From positions 62,001-126,000 of the forward strand of contig NZ_LMDW01000002.1 of assembly GCF_001425205.1 (NCBI RefSeq): DNA of 64,000 nt. Direction: 5' to 3'. Origin of the DNA: Variovorax sp. Root411 (lineage in GTDB: Bacteria; Pseudomonadota; Gammaproteobacteria; Burkholderiales; Burkholderiaceae_C). The translations under genes were made by a program, and so were the position numbers. Positions 19,131 to 27,689 of the stretch are shown here, in pieces; positions within the stretch are counted from its first letter, which is position 1, and the number at the start of each line of letters is the position of its first letter. Under the pieces are notes generated by a model. The model saw only the letters and a list, made by a program, of their open reading frames with translations. It was not told the DNA's origin and did no database searches.

Positions 19131-21487
19131 CCCGCTTCCTTCAATACGCCGTCTTTGTCGCAGGCCTGGCCGTCGTCGGCTGGGTGGGCGCCGGATACAT
19201 CGGCACGAACCCGCTGGCGCTGGCCGTCACCGCGATCATTGGCGCGTCCTACCTCATGGGCGCGCTGGAGCTGCATCGCTTCCAGCAGGCCACCTCCACA
19301 TTGACGCAGGCCGTGGCGGACCTCTCCGCCCCGCCCGAGAGCCTCGGCGCATGGCTCGGCCGTCTGCATCCCTCGCTGCAGAACGCGGTGCGCCTGCGCA
19401 TCGAGGGCGAACGCGTCGGCCTGCCCGGCCCGGCGATGACGCCGTACCTCGCCGGCTTTCTGGTGCTGCTGGGCATGCTGGGCACATTCGTGGGCATGGT
19501 GGTCACGCTCAAGGGCACCGGCCTCGCGCTCGAAAGCTCGACCGACCTGCAGACCATCCGCGACTCGCTGTCCGCTCCCGTGAAGGGCCTCGGGCTGGCC
19601 TTCGGCACCTCGGTGGCAGGCGTGGCCGCATCGGCCATGCTGGGCCTGGCCTCGGCGCTGAGCCGGCGCGAGCGGCTGCAGGCCGGGCAATTGCTCGACA
19701 CCCAGATCGCAACCACCCTGCGCGTCTTCTCGCTCACGCATCAGCGTGAGGAATCGTTCAAGCTGCTGCAGCAGCAGGCCCACGCCATGCCCGAGCTGGT
19801 CGGCCAGCTGCAGGCCATGATGCTGGCGATGGAACGCCAGAGCCACGCGCTGAACGAACGCCTCGCCACCAGCCAGGACCACTTCCACAGCAAGGCCGAG
19901 GCCGTGTACGGCGGCCTCGCCTCTTCCGTCGACCAGTCGCTGAAGCAGAGCCTGACCGAGAGCGCGCGCGTCGCGGGCGCGGCGATCCAGCCGGTCGTCG
20001 AAGCCACCATGGCCGGCATCGCGCGCGAGACGGCCACGCTGCACGACACCATCTCGCAGACCGTGCAGCAGCAGCTCGACGGCCTGTCGAGCCGCTTCGA
20101 GGCCACCACCACCCGCGTGGCCGATACCTGGAAGACAGCGCTCGCTGAACACCAGCGCACGAGCGAAGCCTTGTCGAAGGACATGCGCGGCTCGCACGAT
20201 CAATTCGCGCAGACCTTCGAGCAACGCTCCGCCGCGCTGGTGGACACCGTCTCCGCCCGCCTCGAAAGCGCCGTGGGCAACGTGTCGGACACCTGGGGCA
20301 GCGCGCTTGCGCAGCATCAGCGCGTGAGCGAAAAACTCTCGGGCGATGCGCACCAGGCCCTGTCGTCGGTCGCCGCCGCCTTCGCGCAGCACGCCGCGTC
20401 ACTGCTGCACACGGTCGATGGCGCACACGCGAAGCTGCAGACCGACATGGCATCGCGCGACGAGCAACGCCTCGCGGCCTGGACGCAATCGCTCACGGCC
20501 ATGGCCGCCTCGCTGCAAAAGGAATGGCAGGAAGCCAGCGCACACAACGCGAGCCAGCAGCAACAGCTGCTCGACACCATGGCGCAGGCTGCGCGCGACA
20601 TGTCGGCCCAGACCGAAGCGCATGCGAAGAACACCGTCGCCGAGATCGCACAGTTGCTGCAGGCGGCTTCGGAAGCTCCACGGGCCGCGGCCGAAATCGT
20701 GTCCGAGATGGCATCGCGCGACGAACAGCGCCTGTTGGCGTGGACGCAATCGCTGGCCACCATGGCCGCATCGCTGCAGCAGGAATGGCAGCAGGCCGGC
20801 GCGCACAACGCGAGCCAGCAGCAGCAACTGATCGACGCCATGGCGCAAACCGCGCGGGACATGTCGGCCCAGACCGAGGCGCATGCGAAGAACACCGTTG
20901 CCGAGATCGCGCAGTTGCTGCAAGCCGCCGCGGAAGCACCGCGCGCCGCAGCCGAGGTTGTCACCGAGCTGCGCCAGAAACTCGCCGACAGCATGACCCG
21001 CGACAACGCCATGCTGGAAGAGCGCAGCCGCATCCTCGAAACGCTGGCCACGCTGCTCGACGCCGTGAACCATGCATCCACCGAGCAGCGCGCGGCCATC
21101 GACACGCTGGTGTCCGCATCGGCGGACCTGCTGGAGCGCGTGGGCAGCCGCTTCACCGAGAAGGCCGATGCGGAGTCCGAGAAGATGGCCGCCGTTGCCG
21201 CGCAGATCACCGGCAGCGCCGTCGAAGTGGCGAGCCTCGGCGAAGCCTTCGGCCTTGCCGTGCAGCTGTTCAGCCAGTCGAACGACAAGCTCGTGGGCCA
21301 CCTGCAGCGCATCGAAGGCGCGCTGGGCAAGTCCATCACGCGCAGCGACGAGCAATTGGCCTACTACGTTGCGCAGGCGCGCGAAGTCATCGACCTGAGC
21401 ATCATGTCGCAGAAGCAGATTGTCGAAGACATGCAGCAGATCGCCAGCCGGCAGCAACAGCAGGCACCGGTGGACAGCGAAGCATGA
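19127..21487 (+). CDS. DUF802 protein: MotA/ExbB/ZorA-like membrane subunit with long coiled-coil tail
   Basis: 786 residues from the ATG at 19127. Hydrophobic helices lie near residues 4-24, 31-47, 106-127 and 156-177. The third holds LGMLGTFVGMVVTLKG, a good match to the MotA/TolQ/ExbB signature LGxLGTVxGMI, and the fourth GLAFGTSVAGVAASAML matches the second conserved helix. The remaining 600 residues are a hydrophilic Ala/Gln/Glu-rich coiled coil containing repeats: a 55-residue period (DTW..A..H.R.SE..S.D at 331 and 386) and an almost perfect 87-residue tandem duplication (441-527 and 528-614). This resembles ZorA of Zorya defence systems. The likely role is stator ring plus cytoplasmic tail of an ion-driven motor. 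Confidence 0.75.
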   Translation: MTRFLQYAVFVAGLAVVGWVGAGYIGTNPLALAVTAIIGASYLMGALELHRFQQATSTLTQAVADLSAPPESLGAWLGRLHPSLQNAVRLRIEGERVGLPGPAMTPYLAGFLVLLGMLGTFVGMVVTLKGTGLALESSTDLQTIRDSLSAPVKGLGLAFGTSVAGVAASAMLGLASALSRRERLQAGQLLDTQIATTLRVFSLTHQREESFKLLQQQAHAMPELVGQLQAMMLAMERQSHALNERLATSQDHFHSKAEAVYGGLASSVDQSLKQSLTESARVAGAAIQPVVEATMAGIARETATLHDTISQTVQQQLDGLSSRFEATTTRVADTWKTALAEHQRTSEALSKDMRGSHDQFAQTFEQRSAALVDTVSARLESAVGNVSDTWGSALAQHQRVSEKLSGDAHQALSSVAAAFAQHAASLLHTVDGAHAKLQTDMASRDEQRLAAWTQSLTAMAASLQKEWQEASAHNASQQQQLLDTMAQAARDMSAQTEAHAKNTVAEIAQLLQAASEAPRAAAEIVSEMASRDEQRLLAWTQSLATMAASLQQEWQQAGAHNASQQQQLIDAMAQTARDMSAQTEAHAKNTVAEIAQLLQAAAEAPRAAAEVVTELRQKLADSMTRDNAMLEERSRILETLATLLDAVNHASTEQRAAIDTLVSASADLLERVGSRFTEKADAESEKMAAVAAQITGSAVEVASLGEAFGLAVQLFSQSNDKLVGHLQRIEGALGKSITRSDEQLAYYVAQAREVIDLSIMSQKQIVEDMQQIASRQQQQAPVDSEA
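20447..20968 (+). repeat. 261-bp in-frame tandem duplication inside the DUF802 gene
   Basis: Two adjacent copies, 20447-20707 and 20708-20968, each encoding 87 residues beginning MASRDEQR and ending in a REAPRAAAE-type segment. They differ at only a handful of residues (for example LLDTMAQAA versus LIDAMAQTA). The unit keeps the coiled-coil register, so expansion or contraction would change tail length without breaking the frame. Confidence 0.9.
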
Positions 21488-22140
21488 TGCGCGAAGACCT
21501 CGACGCCGGCTTCGACGAACCGGGTGTGCCGGTGTGGGCGGTGTTCGGCGACCTGATGGCGGGCCTGCTCGGGGCCTTCGTGCTGATCCTCGTGTGCGCG
21601 ATCGGCATGCAGTTGGAACTTGCGTCCAAGCTGGAGACCGAGGTCAAGCAACGGCAGGCCGAGGCCAAGCGCCGGCAGACGCTGGAGCAAGCCCTCGCGG
21701 GGCCGCTCGCGGCCGGCCGCGTGACGCTGAACAACGGCTGCATCGGCATCAGCGGCAGCGTGCTGTTTGCCTTCAACTCCGCGGAGCTTCAGCCCGAAGG
21801 CCGGCAACTGCTCAAGAGCCTGGCCGCGCCGCTGAGCGCGTACCTCAAGTCGCGCGACGAGATCCTGATGGTGAGCGGCTTCACCGACGACCGGCAGATG
21901 CGCGACAACGCGCGCCAGTTTGCAGACAACTGGGAGCTCTCGGCGCAGCGTGCCTTGACGGTGACGCGGGCGCTGATCGAATCGGGCATACCATCGTCAT
22001 CGATCTTCGCGGCGGCGTTCGGGTCTGAGCAGGCAGTGGCCTCGAATGCAGATGCCGATGGGCGCTCGAAAAACCGGCGCGTGGAAATGGCGCCTACGCC
22101 GAGGCCTTCCAACAACGCCAGCGCAAAGCCCCGTGACTGA
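21484..22140 (+). CDS. OmpA-family MotB/ZorB-like protein
   Basis: 218 residues. One N-terminal transmembrane helix, WAVFGDLMAGLLGAFVLILV, has Asp23 at its start, the position of the proton-carrying Asp of MotB and ZorB. A charged coiled coil (about 42-70) follows, then an OmpA peptidoglycan-binding domain: VLFAFNSAELQPEGR, GFTDD, LSAQRALTVTRALIESGIP and GRSKNRRVEM, which include the expected Asp and Arg contacts for diaminopimelate. This is the architecture of a stator subunit that anchors to the cell wall. It overlaps both neighbours (ATGA before, an 8-base overlap after), pairing it directly with the DUF802 subunit. Confidence 0.85.
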   Translation: MMREDLDAGFDEPGVPVWAVFGDLMAGLLGAFVLILVCAIGMQLELASKLETEVKQRQAEAKRRQTLEQALAGPLAAGRVTLNNGCIGISGSVLFAFNSAELQPEGRQLLKSLAAPLSAYLKSRDEILMVSGFTDDRQMRDNARQFADNWELSAQRALTVTRALIESGIPSSSIFAAAFGSEQAVASNADADGRSKNRRVEMAPTPRPSNNASAKPRD

Positions 22141-22801
22141 TCAGGAGACTTGCCTCGACACCGCCGCGATGGTCGCCGCATCGATCAAGCGCGGCGATCA
22201 CCGCTTCGATCCCGTGCGCTTCCGCGTCATCGAGGCGATGGCCAGGCGCGCAGCCGCGTACGGCGGCGAGGCGCGGCGCATCCTTGACGACAAGGTGACG
22301 ACGCTGCTTGCTGCGTATGGTGAGGATCTTGAGAAGGCACAGCCAACGGATGTGGCGAAGCAGGAAGCCGCACCCGAGCGCGGAGCGCTCGCCGGGCTCG
22401 TCGATCACATCGCCCAGAATGCGCCGGTGCTTGGCGACAGCTCGGCCCCTGTGGCGCGCAATGCGACACGCGGCCTCTCCGCTTCTTCTTTGCCGTCCAC
22501 CGAACTGAAGTCGATCCGCTACTTCAAGAGCACATGGTCCAAGCTCAGCGCGGATCGGCGCTTGACGCAATCACTGGCGAAGGTGCCGGAGAACGCAGGC
22601 CCCCTCAACTCGCACCACCTCGTGCACCGTTCGCTCACGCTGATGCGCGACCTGTCGCCGGAATACCTCAACCGGTTCATGTCGTATGTCGATGCGTTGT
22701 CGTGGGTCGATCAGTTGAACGGCGGCAACGCTGCGACGGGTGCGGCGAGCCCGCGCGCCGAAGGCCCTGCCAGGAAGAGCGGTCGCGGCAAGTCCGCCTG
22801 A
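22133..22801 (+). CDS. DUF2894 family protein, last gene of the MotA/MotB-like operon
   Basis: 222 residues from a GTG at 22133 lying inside the end of the OmpA gene. N-terminal VRFRVIEAMARRAAAYGGEARRILDDK and C-terminal SIRYFKSTWSKLSADRRLTQ, PENAGPLNSHHLVHRS and LSPEYLNRFMSYVDALSWVDQ are characteristic of DUF2894. No membrane helix, signal peptide or enzyme motif is visible. The tail is Ala/Gly/Ser/Lys rich. It is convergent with the NlpC/P60 gene 4 bp away, so the operon ends here. The consistent grouping suggests a cytoplasmic partner of the motor-like complex. Confidence 0.75.
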   Translation: MTDQETCLDTAAMVAASIKRGDHRFDPVRFRVIEAMARRAAAYGGEARRILDDKVTTLLAAYGEDLEKAQPTDVAKQEAAPERGALAGLVDHIAQNAPVLGDSSAPVARNATRGLSASSLPSTELKSIRYFKSTWSKLSADRRLTQSLAKVPENAGPLNSHHLVHRSLTLMRDLSPEYLNRFMSYVDALSWVDQLNGGNAATGAASPRAEGPARKSGRGKSA

Positions 22802-22805
22802 ACCC

Positions 22806-23336
22806 TCAAGGCCGCCGGGCCTGCGTTGGCTGGCGCGACCAATACACGCCGTCGAGCCTGTCGAGCCGTACCTCGCCGCCGGTCGACGGCGCATGCACGA
22901 AGCGACCTCCGCCCACGTAGATGCCGGCATGCGTCGGCGCGGATGAGCCGAAGAGCACGAGGTCGCCGGTGCGAACGTCGGACATCGCCACAGGACTGCC
23001 GAAGGACGCCATCCGCGCCACCGTGCGCGGCGGCGACTGCCCCACGCTGTTGAGATAGACGTAGCCGATGAGGCCGCTGCAGTCGAAGCCGCCGTCCGGC
23101 GTGTTGCCGCCATAGCGGTACGGCGTGCCGACCAGCCCCAGTGCATGGATCGCGATGCTGTTGGTTTGTTCGGCCGTCAGCGTGCTGGTGATGGCGGCTC
23201 CCGGCCGTGGCCCGGTGGGGCTCGCGCAGCCCAGAACCAGAAGACAAGCCCCTATCGGAAGGAGCCGAAGCAGCCACTGCAGCAGCGGCAGCAAGAGCGC
23301 GGGGGAACGTGGCGTTGGCACAGGTGCGTCGGGCAT
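22806..23336 (-). CDS. NlpC/P60 (C40) cell-wall peptidase lipoprotein
   Basis: 176 residues. The signal sequence ends in the lipobox LVLGC, so it is predicted to be an anchored lipoprotein. The C40 domain follows: GTPYRYGGNTPDGGFDCSGLIGYVY with the catalytic Cys in FDCSG, then THAGIYVGGGRFVHAPSTG with the catalytic His in THAG. These enzymes cut gamma-D-Glu-DAP type peptide stems. Length is typical of Spr/YafL-type hydrolases. It is convergent with the motor-like operon. Confidence 0.92.
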   Translation of the reverse strand: MPDAPVPTPRSPALLLPLLQWLLRLLPIGACLLVLGCASPTGPRPGAAITSTLTAEQTNSIAIHALGLVGTPYRYGGNTPDGGFDCSGLIGYVYLNSVGQSPPRTVARMASFGSPVAMSDVRTGDLVLFGSSAPTHAGIYVGGGRFVHAPSTGGEVRLDRLDGVYWSRQPTQARRP

Positions 23337-23459
23337 GTCGGATGGCTGAGCTTGTGAACGTGCACGGACTCTAGCGCGGAACGCGACGGCAACTCGAAGA
23401 TGGCCCCTCCGCAGGCCGCGCGCTGCTGCGCCGGCGCCACGGAGGAAGGCAAGAGGCTC

Positions 23460-23750
23460 TTACTGGCCTGCGGCGGGCACGTTGACCGCGTCCTTCAGCG
23501 CCTTGCCGGCGGTGAACTTGGGCGCCTTGCTGGCCTTGATGGTCATCGGCTCGCCGGTCGACGGGTTGCGGCCCGTGCGCTCGGGACGGCTGGCCACGGC
23601 GAAGGTGCCGAAACCGATCAGTTGCACCGTGTCGCCGCTTGCCAGGGCGCGCGACAGGTTTTCGATGGTGGAGTCGAGCGCGCGGGCGGCGTCGGCCTTG
23701 CTGAGGTTGGTGTCGGCGGCGATGGCGGTGATGAGGTCGGTCTTGTTCAA
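23460..23750 (-). CDS. hupB: HU-family histone-like DNA-binding protein
   Basis: 96 residues: MNKTDLITAIAADTNLSKAD at the N-terminus and the DNA-binding arm FGTFAVASRPERTGRNPSTG with the intercalating Pro, then KAPKFTAGKALKDAV. The start is a TTG at 23750; the in-frame codons upstream do not resemble HU, and MNKTDLI is the classic HU N-terminus. It would bind and bend DNA non-specifically as a nucleoid protein. Confidence 0.92.
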   Translation of the reverse strand: MNKTDLITAIAADTNLSKADAARALDSTIENLSRALASGDTVQLIGFGTFAVASRPERTGRNPSTGEPMTIKASKAPKFTAGKALKDAVNVPAAGQ

Positions 23751-23930
23751 AATGGGGTTCTTTCTTCGATGTGACGGTTGAAGGGAAATCAGGGACGCGA
23801 AGCGCACCGGGCTCGAACTTTAAACGCCCCGCCGGAGGAGCGGGACATGCGGGCGTTTCAAAAGTGAAACATCGTGATCGATGCACGCTGGTGCGGAAGA
23901 ATCTGCAGGGCAACGGACTGCCCCACGCAT

Positions 23931-24557
23931 TCACCGGAAGCCGAAGACCAGGAGCAGGTTGTTCGCGGGCATCGAGTGCCGTTCGCGCAACACGAGACCT
24001 GCCCGGTGTGCCTCTGCCGTCACGTCTTCCACGCGGCGAATGCCCCAGGCGGAATTTCGGGCACGCAGATCTTCGTCGAACGCGAGATTGCCCGGCGCCG
24101 TTGGAACTTCATCTTCCAGATACGGCCCGTACGTGATCAACACGCCACCAGGAAGCAGATGCCGCGCGGCCTCTTGCATCAATGCGGCACATGCTGTCCA
24201 AGGCGCGATGTGCAGCATGTTGGCGCAGTAGATCGCGTCGAACTTCTTTTCTTCTTCAGCGGATGCGGAACCTTGCAATGGCCATTGAGGGGCCGTCACG
24301 TCGAGCAGGAGTGGCGGGCGGAGATTGGGCAGCACGGCTTCAGCGACTCGGCTTGCAATCGCGGGGAGCATGCGGGCATCTGCGTCGGTGGGTTGCCAGA
24401 TCCATTGGGGCATTGCTGCCGCGAACCAGGCGGCGTGTTGGCCTGTGCCGGATGCAATCTCCAGCGCGGTGCCTTGCTCGCCGAGGATGCGGGTCAGTGC
24501 CTCGAGGATGGGCTGCTTGTTGCGGTCGGCGGCGGGGCTGTGGGGAAGGTCGGGCAT
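23931..24557 (-). CDS. DUF938 family SAM-dependent methyltransferase
   Basis: 208 residues. MPDLPHSPAADRNKQPILEAL and ALEIASGTGQHAAWFAAAMP (SAM motif I) are diagnostic of DUF938, with IYCANMLHIAPW and LLPGGVLITYGPY downstream. No substrate is known for the family. The ATG at 24557 is chosen because a longer in-frame extension upstream has no methyltransferase similarity. It is divergent from the methionine aminopeptidase gene. Confidence 0.85.
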   Translation of the reverse strand: MPDLPHSPAADRNKQPILEALTRILGEQGTALEIASGTGQHAAWFAAAMPQWIWQPTDADARMLPAIASRVAEAVLPNLRPPLLLDVTAPQWPLQGSASAEEEKKFDAIYCANMLHIAPWTACAALMQEAARHLLPGGVLITYGPYLEDEVPTAPGNLAFDEDLRARNSAWGIRRVEDVTAEAHRAGLVLRERHSMPANNLLLVFGFR

Positions 24558-24717
24558 TCGAAGGGCACCTGAAAGAGGCGGATTGAGAATACGCGGGGAC
24601 AAGAATATTCGAATGCCGGGCGGGGATGCCCGGAAATTCAGTACGGCATATAACAATACCTTCCATCGCATTGACAAGCCCCAACCAAGCTGGGCGCATC
24701 TTTCACAAGGCCTCATC

Positions 24718-25464
24718 ATGACCATCGAAACACAAGACGACGTCGTAGCACTGAAGCGAATCGGCCGGATAGTCTCGCTGACGCTGCAGCGAATGCTCGA
24801 CGCCGCGGAGCCCGGCATGACCACACGCGAGCTCGACCTGATCGGCGAACGGCTGCTCGAAGAGCATGGCGCCCGGTCCGCGCCGAAGCTGACGTACAAC
24901 TTTCCGGGCACGACCTGCATCAGCATCAACGAGCAGGCCGCGCACGGAATCCCCGGAGACCGGGTCATCCGGGCCGGGGACGTGCTGAACATCGACGTGT
25001 CGGCGGAACTCGGTGGCTACTTTGCCGACACCGGCGGAACCACCGTGGTGCCGCCGACCACTCCGCAGAAGACCCGCCTCTGCCACGCCACCCGCACAGC
25101 CCTCGCCGAAGCGATGAAGACCGCCCGGGCCGGGCAACCGATCAACAAGATCGGCGCCGCCATCGAGCGCACTGCAAAGGCCTATGGCTTCAAGATCATC
25201 GAGAACCTTGCCAGCCATGGGGTGGGCCGTGCGCTGCACGAGGAGCCCGAGCACATTCCCGGCTACTTCGATCCTTCGGACACGCGCACGCTGCATGAAG
25301 GCATGGTCATCACCATCGAGCCCTTCCTGTCGACCAAGAGCCACATCGTCACCGAGGCTTCCGACGGCTGGACGCTTGCGGGCGTGAACGGAAACCTGTC
25401 GGCGCAGTACGAGCACACGATGATCATCACGAAGGGTGCTCCCATCGTCGTCACGACGCATTGA
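24718..25464 (+). CDS. map: Type I methionine aminopeptidase (divergent paralogue)
   Basis: 248 residues with all five metal ligands apparent: Asp in NIDVSAELGGYFADTGG (two), His in ASHGVGRALHEEP, Glu in MVITIEPF and Glu in YEHTMIIT. The glycine of the usual GHGIG is replaced (SHGVG), and the gene is far from rpsB/tsf, where the housekeeping map gene often lies. It is therefore probably a second, possibly specialised, enzyme removing N-terminal Met from proteins or peptides. The start at 24718 follows a region with weak ribosome-binding similarity. Confidence 0.88.
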   Translation: MTIETQDDVVALKRIGRIVSLTLQRMLDAAEPGMTTRELDLIGERLLEEHGARSAPKLTYNFPGTTCISINEQAAHGIPGDRVIRAGDVLNIDVSAELGGYFADTGGTTVVPPTTPQKTRLCHATRTALAEAMKTARAGQPINKIGAAIERTAKAYGFKIIENLASHGVGRALHEEPEHIPGYFDPSDTRTLHEGMVITIEPFLSTKSHIVTEASDGWTLAGVNGNLSAQYEHTMIITKGAPIVVTTH

Positions 25465-25641
25465 CTTGTTGATTGCTCGATCGATCGAGTTCGCCTGGAA
25501 GGCCCAAATTCCGAGCTGCTGTCTCAGCGGTGTTTCTCGACGCGCGACAAGAGACTATTCCCACGCGTGAGACGGGCTCTCACGCACCAGTTCACAACCA
25601 ACCTGGCCATGCGCTCGGCGCGCGTCGAAAGGACACTCGCG

Positions 25642-26295
25642 ATGACCATCACCATCACCGCCTTTGAACGGTCGCCCGATGGCGGCAAAGGTCTGGCGCG
25701 CGACACGCGCGTGCGCTGGGCGCTGGAGGAAGCCGGCCTGCCCTACGAGGTGCGCCTGGTGTCCTTCCGCGCGATGAAGGAGGCCGCGCATCTCGCGCTG
25801 CATCCTTTCGGCCAGATCCCCACCTACGAAGAAGGCGACCTCGCGCTGTTCGAGACCGGCTCCATCGTGCTGCACATCGCCGAGCGCCACCCGGGACTGT
25901 TCCCCGTCGATGCCAACGCAAGGGCACGCGCCATCACGTGGATGTTCGCGGCGCTCAGTACGGTCGAGCCTCCCATCCTCGAACTCGCCATCGCCAAGTT
26001 CGCGGAAGGCGACAGGCCATGGAAGGACGAGCGCCTGCCCCTCGTCCAGGACCGGGTGCGTGCCCGGCTGACCCAGCTCGCCGCTCGCCTGGGCGACACC
26101 GACTGGCTGGACGGCGGCTTCAGCGCGGGCGACCTGATGATGGTGTCGGTACTGCTCCGGCTGAGACCATCCGGCCTGCTGAACGAGTTTTCCAATCTGG
26201 CCGCCTATGTCGCTCGCGGCGAAGCACGGCCGGCCTACCAGCGGGCGTTCGCCGCGCAACTGGCGGTCAACGCTGCGCCCTGGCCGGGGGGCTGA
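25642..26295 (+). CDS. Glutathione S-transferase family protein
   Basis: 217 residues. The N-terminal thioredoxin-like domain has ITAFERSPDGGKGLARDTRVRWALEEAGLPYEV, the cis-Pro in FGQIPTYEEGD and the glutathione-binding ETGSIVLHIAER. An all-helical C-terminal domain follows with GGFSAGDLMMVSVL. The ATG at 25642 is preceded by GAAAGGA with 9-nt spacing; an earlier in-frame start at 25567 lacks one. It probably conjugates glutathione to electrophiles or serves as a reductase; substrate unknown. Confidence 0.88.
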   Translation: MTITITAFERSPDGGKGLARDTRVRWALEEAGLPYEVRLVSFRAMKEAAHLALHPFGQIPTYEEGDLALFETGSIVLHIAERHPGLFPVDANARARAITWMFAALSTVEPPILELAIAKFAEGDRPWKDERLPLVQDRVRARLTQLAARLGDTDWLDGGFSAGDLMMVSVLLRLRPSGLLNEFSNLAAYVARGEARPAYQRAFAAQLAVNAAPWPGG

Positions 26296-26396
26296 TGCGA
26301 GCCAGGGGCAGCCCCTGTTTCCACGGCAGAATTCAGTGATTCCATGCCGGCCTTCAACAACGATGAGGGTGTCGCGAACCATCGAAAGGGAGCCGT

Positions 26397-26894
26397 ATGC
26401 ATGTCGACCTGGTAGCCGAGGCTCAGCATGAGTCGCTCATCGATCTGTTGATCGAGTTGCACGGGTTCTACAACGAGGGCCGAGATGTCTCGCGTGAGAT
26501 GGTCCGCGACCATCTTGCTACGAATCTCCTTGCGGCGGGCTCTCCCCATCAACTCGCCGTCGCGTTGACGGACGATCAAACGGTCGTCGGGTTTGCAGCT
26601 ATCACCTGGGTGTTTTCATTGGTCGACTTCACCCCTGAGCAGCGCAAGCAGTGCCAACTCAAGGAGCTCTATGTGAGATCGACACATCGCAGTACCGGAA
26701 CCGGAAAAGCGCTCATGTCTTGGGTCGCGAAGAGAGCTTTGACTCATGGCTGCCATCGTGTCGATTGGCCAGTCAAAGCGGCGAACACACGAGGCATCGC
26801 GTTCTACGAACGCCTCGGCGCAACAAAGGTAGCCGACAGACTCAGCTACAGGCTGCCAGGCCCGGCGATGGGCAAACTCGCGGGTGGCGCTTAG
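26397..26894 (+). CDS. GNAT family N-acetyltransferase
   Basis: 165 residues. The acetyl-CoA-binding motif is CQLKELYVRSTHRSTGTGKALMSWV (R-x-x-G-x-G/A within RSTGTGKA), followed by DWPVKAANTRGIAFYERLGA, the typical GNAT motif B. GAAAGGGAG precedes the ATG. Codon use is less GC-biased than in the rest of the window, suggesting more recent acquisition. Substrate unknown. Confidence 0.85.
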   Translation: MHVDLVAEAQHESLIDLLIELHGFYNEGRDVSREMVRDHLATNLLAAGSPHQLAVALTDDQTVVGFAAITWVFSLVDFTPEQRKQCQLKELYVRSTHRSTGTGKALMSWVAKRALTHGCHRVDWPVKAANTRGIAFYERLGATKVADRLSYRLPGPAMGKLAGGA

Positions 26895-26957
26895 TGGCTG
26901 TACTTGGGCCAACAGCAGACATCGACGACCGCGGCCTGAATCGGATACAACATCCGC

Positions 26958-27689
26958 ATGACCAACCCCGTACTGCCAGATCACCAGCCTATCGTGCAGC
27001 ATGGGCTCGTCGTCATCGAGGGCATCATGGGCTCCGGCAAATCAACAACCATGCGCTTTATTGCGAAAGCGCTTGAGGACGCAAACCAGCCGGCGCTTGC
27101 GATTCACGAGCGCTCCGATCCGCACCCAGTTCGGGCCACCGATGCACTGCAGAACTGGTTTGAACCTTGGCTCGAATCTACGGCGGCGCAACTGGCGGCC
27201 CGAGCAATTTCAAGGTGGCGTTTGTTTGCCGACGAGGTTCGACTTGGCACTTCGATACCCGTACTCGATGGCCAACTCTTTCATGGCGACCTCACCAATC
27301 TCTTCTTGATGGAGGCAAGCTTCGATGAGATCGCGGCGTACTGCGAAAGCTTGGCCCAGCTCATCGCGCCGCTGCACCCACTGATCGTCTATCTGCGGCA
27401 GGACGACGTGGAGCGGGCAGTGCGCACTGTCTGCGCAGAGCGTGGCGAGGCGTGGGTGAAGTACCAGGTCGAATGGAAGTTGAAGGGACCGTACGCAGTA
27501 CGCCGGAATCTGGTTGGCCTCGAAGGCCTTATCTCGCTGTATCAGGACTACCGACAGACCACAGACACGTTGTTCGAGCGGCTGAATCTGGAGAAGATGG
27601 TCATCGAGAACTCCGGGCGAGACTGGGTCCGGTACAACTGCCAGGTTCTGGAACGACTCGGCCTCAGCAACGCGTCGGTTGCCAAATAG
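26958..27689 (+). CDS. P-loop NTPase, thymidylate/deoxynucleoside-kinase-like, unknown
   Basis: 243 residues. Walker A is VVIEGIMGSGKSTTMRF (about 18-34). IPVLDGQLFHGDLTNLFLME holds a Walker-B-like acidic residue, and LIVYLRQDDVERAVRTVCAERGEAWV resembles the lid/base-binding region of nucleotide and small-molecule kinases. The C-terminal half has no recognised family. Low GC at third positions and lack of operon partners suggest horizontal acquisition. It could phosphorylate a nucleoside or an antibiotic-like molecule; no function is assigned. Confidence 0.6.
   Translation: MTNPVLPDHQPIVQHGLVVIEGIMGSGKSTTMRFIAKALEDANQPALAIHERSDPHPVRATDALQNWFEPWLESTAAQLAARAISRWRLFADEVRLGTSIPVLDGQLFHGDLTNLFLMEASFDEIAAYCESLAQLIAPLHPLIVYLRQDDVERAVRTVCAERGEAWVKYQVEWKLKGPYAVRRNLVGLEGLISLYQDYRQTTDTLFERLNLEKMVIENSGRDWVRYNCQVLERLGLSNASVAK

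Noticed and set aside
18420..22801. Calling the operon a Zorya defence system
   Set aside because: Only the motor-like pair is similar. None of the known Zorya effector genes (helicase/nuclease or EH-signature proteins) is present, and neighbours are housekeeping genes, so only a motor-like resemblance is claimed.
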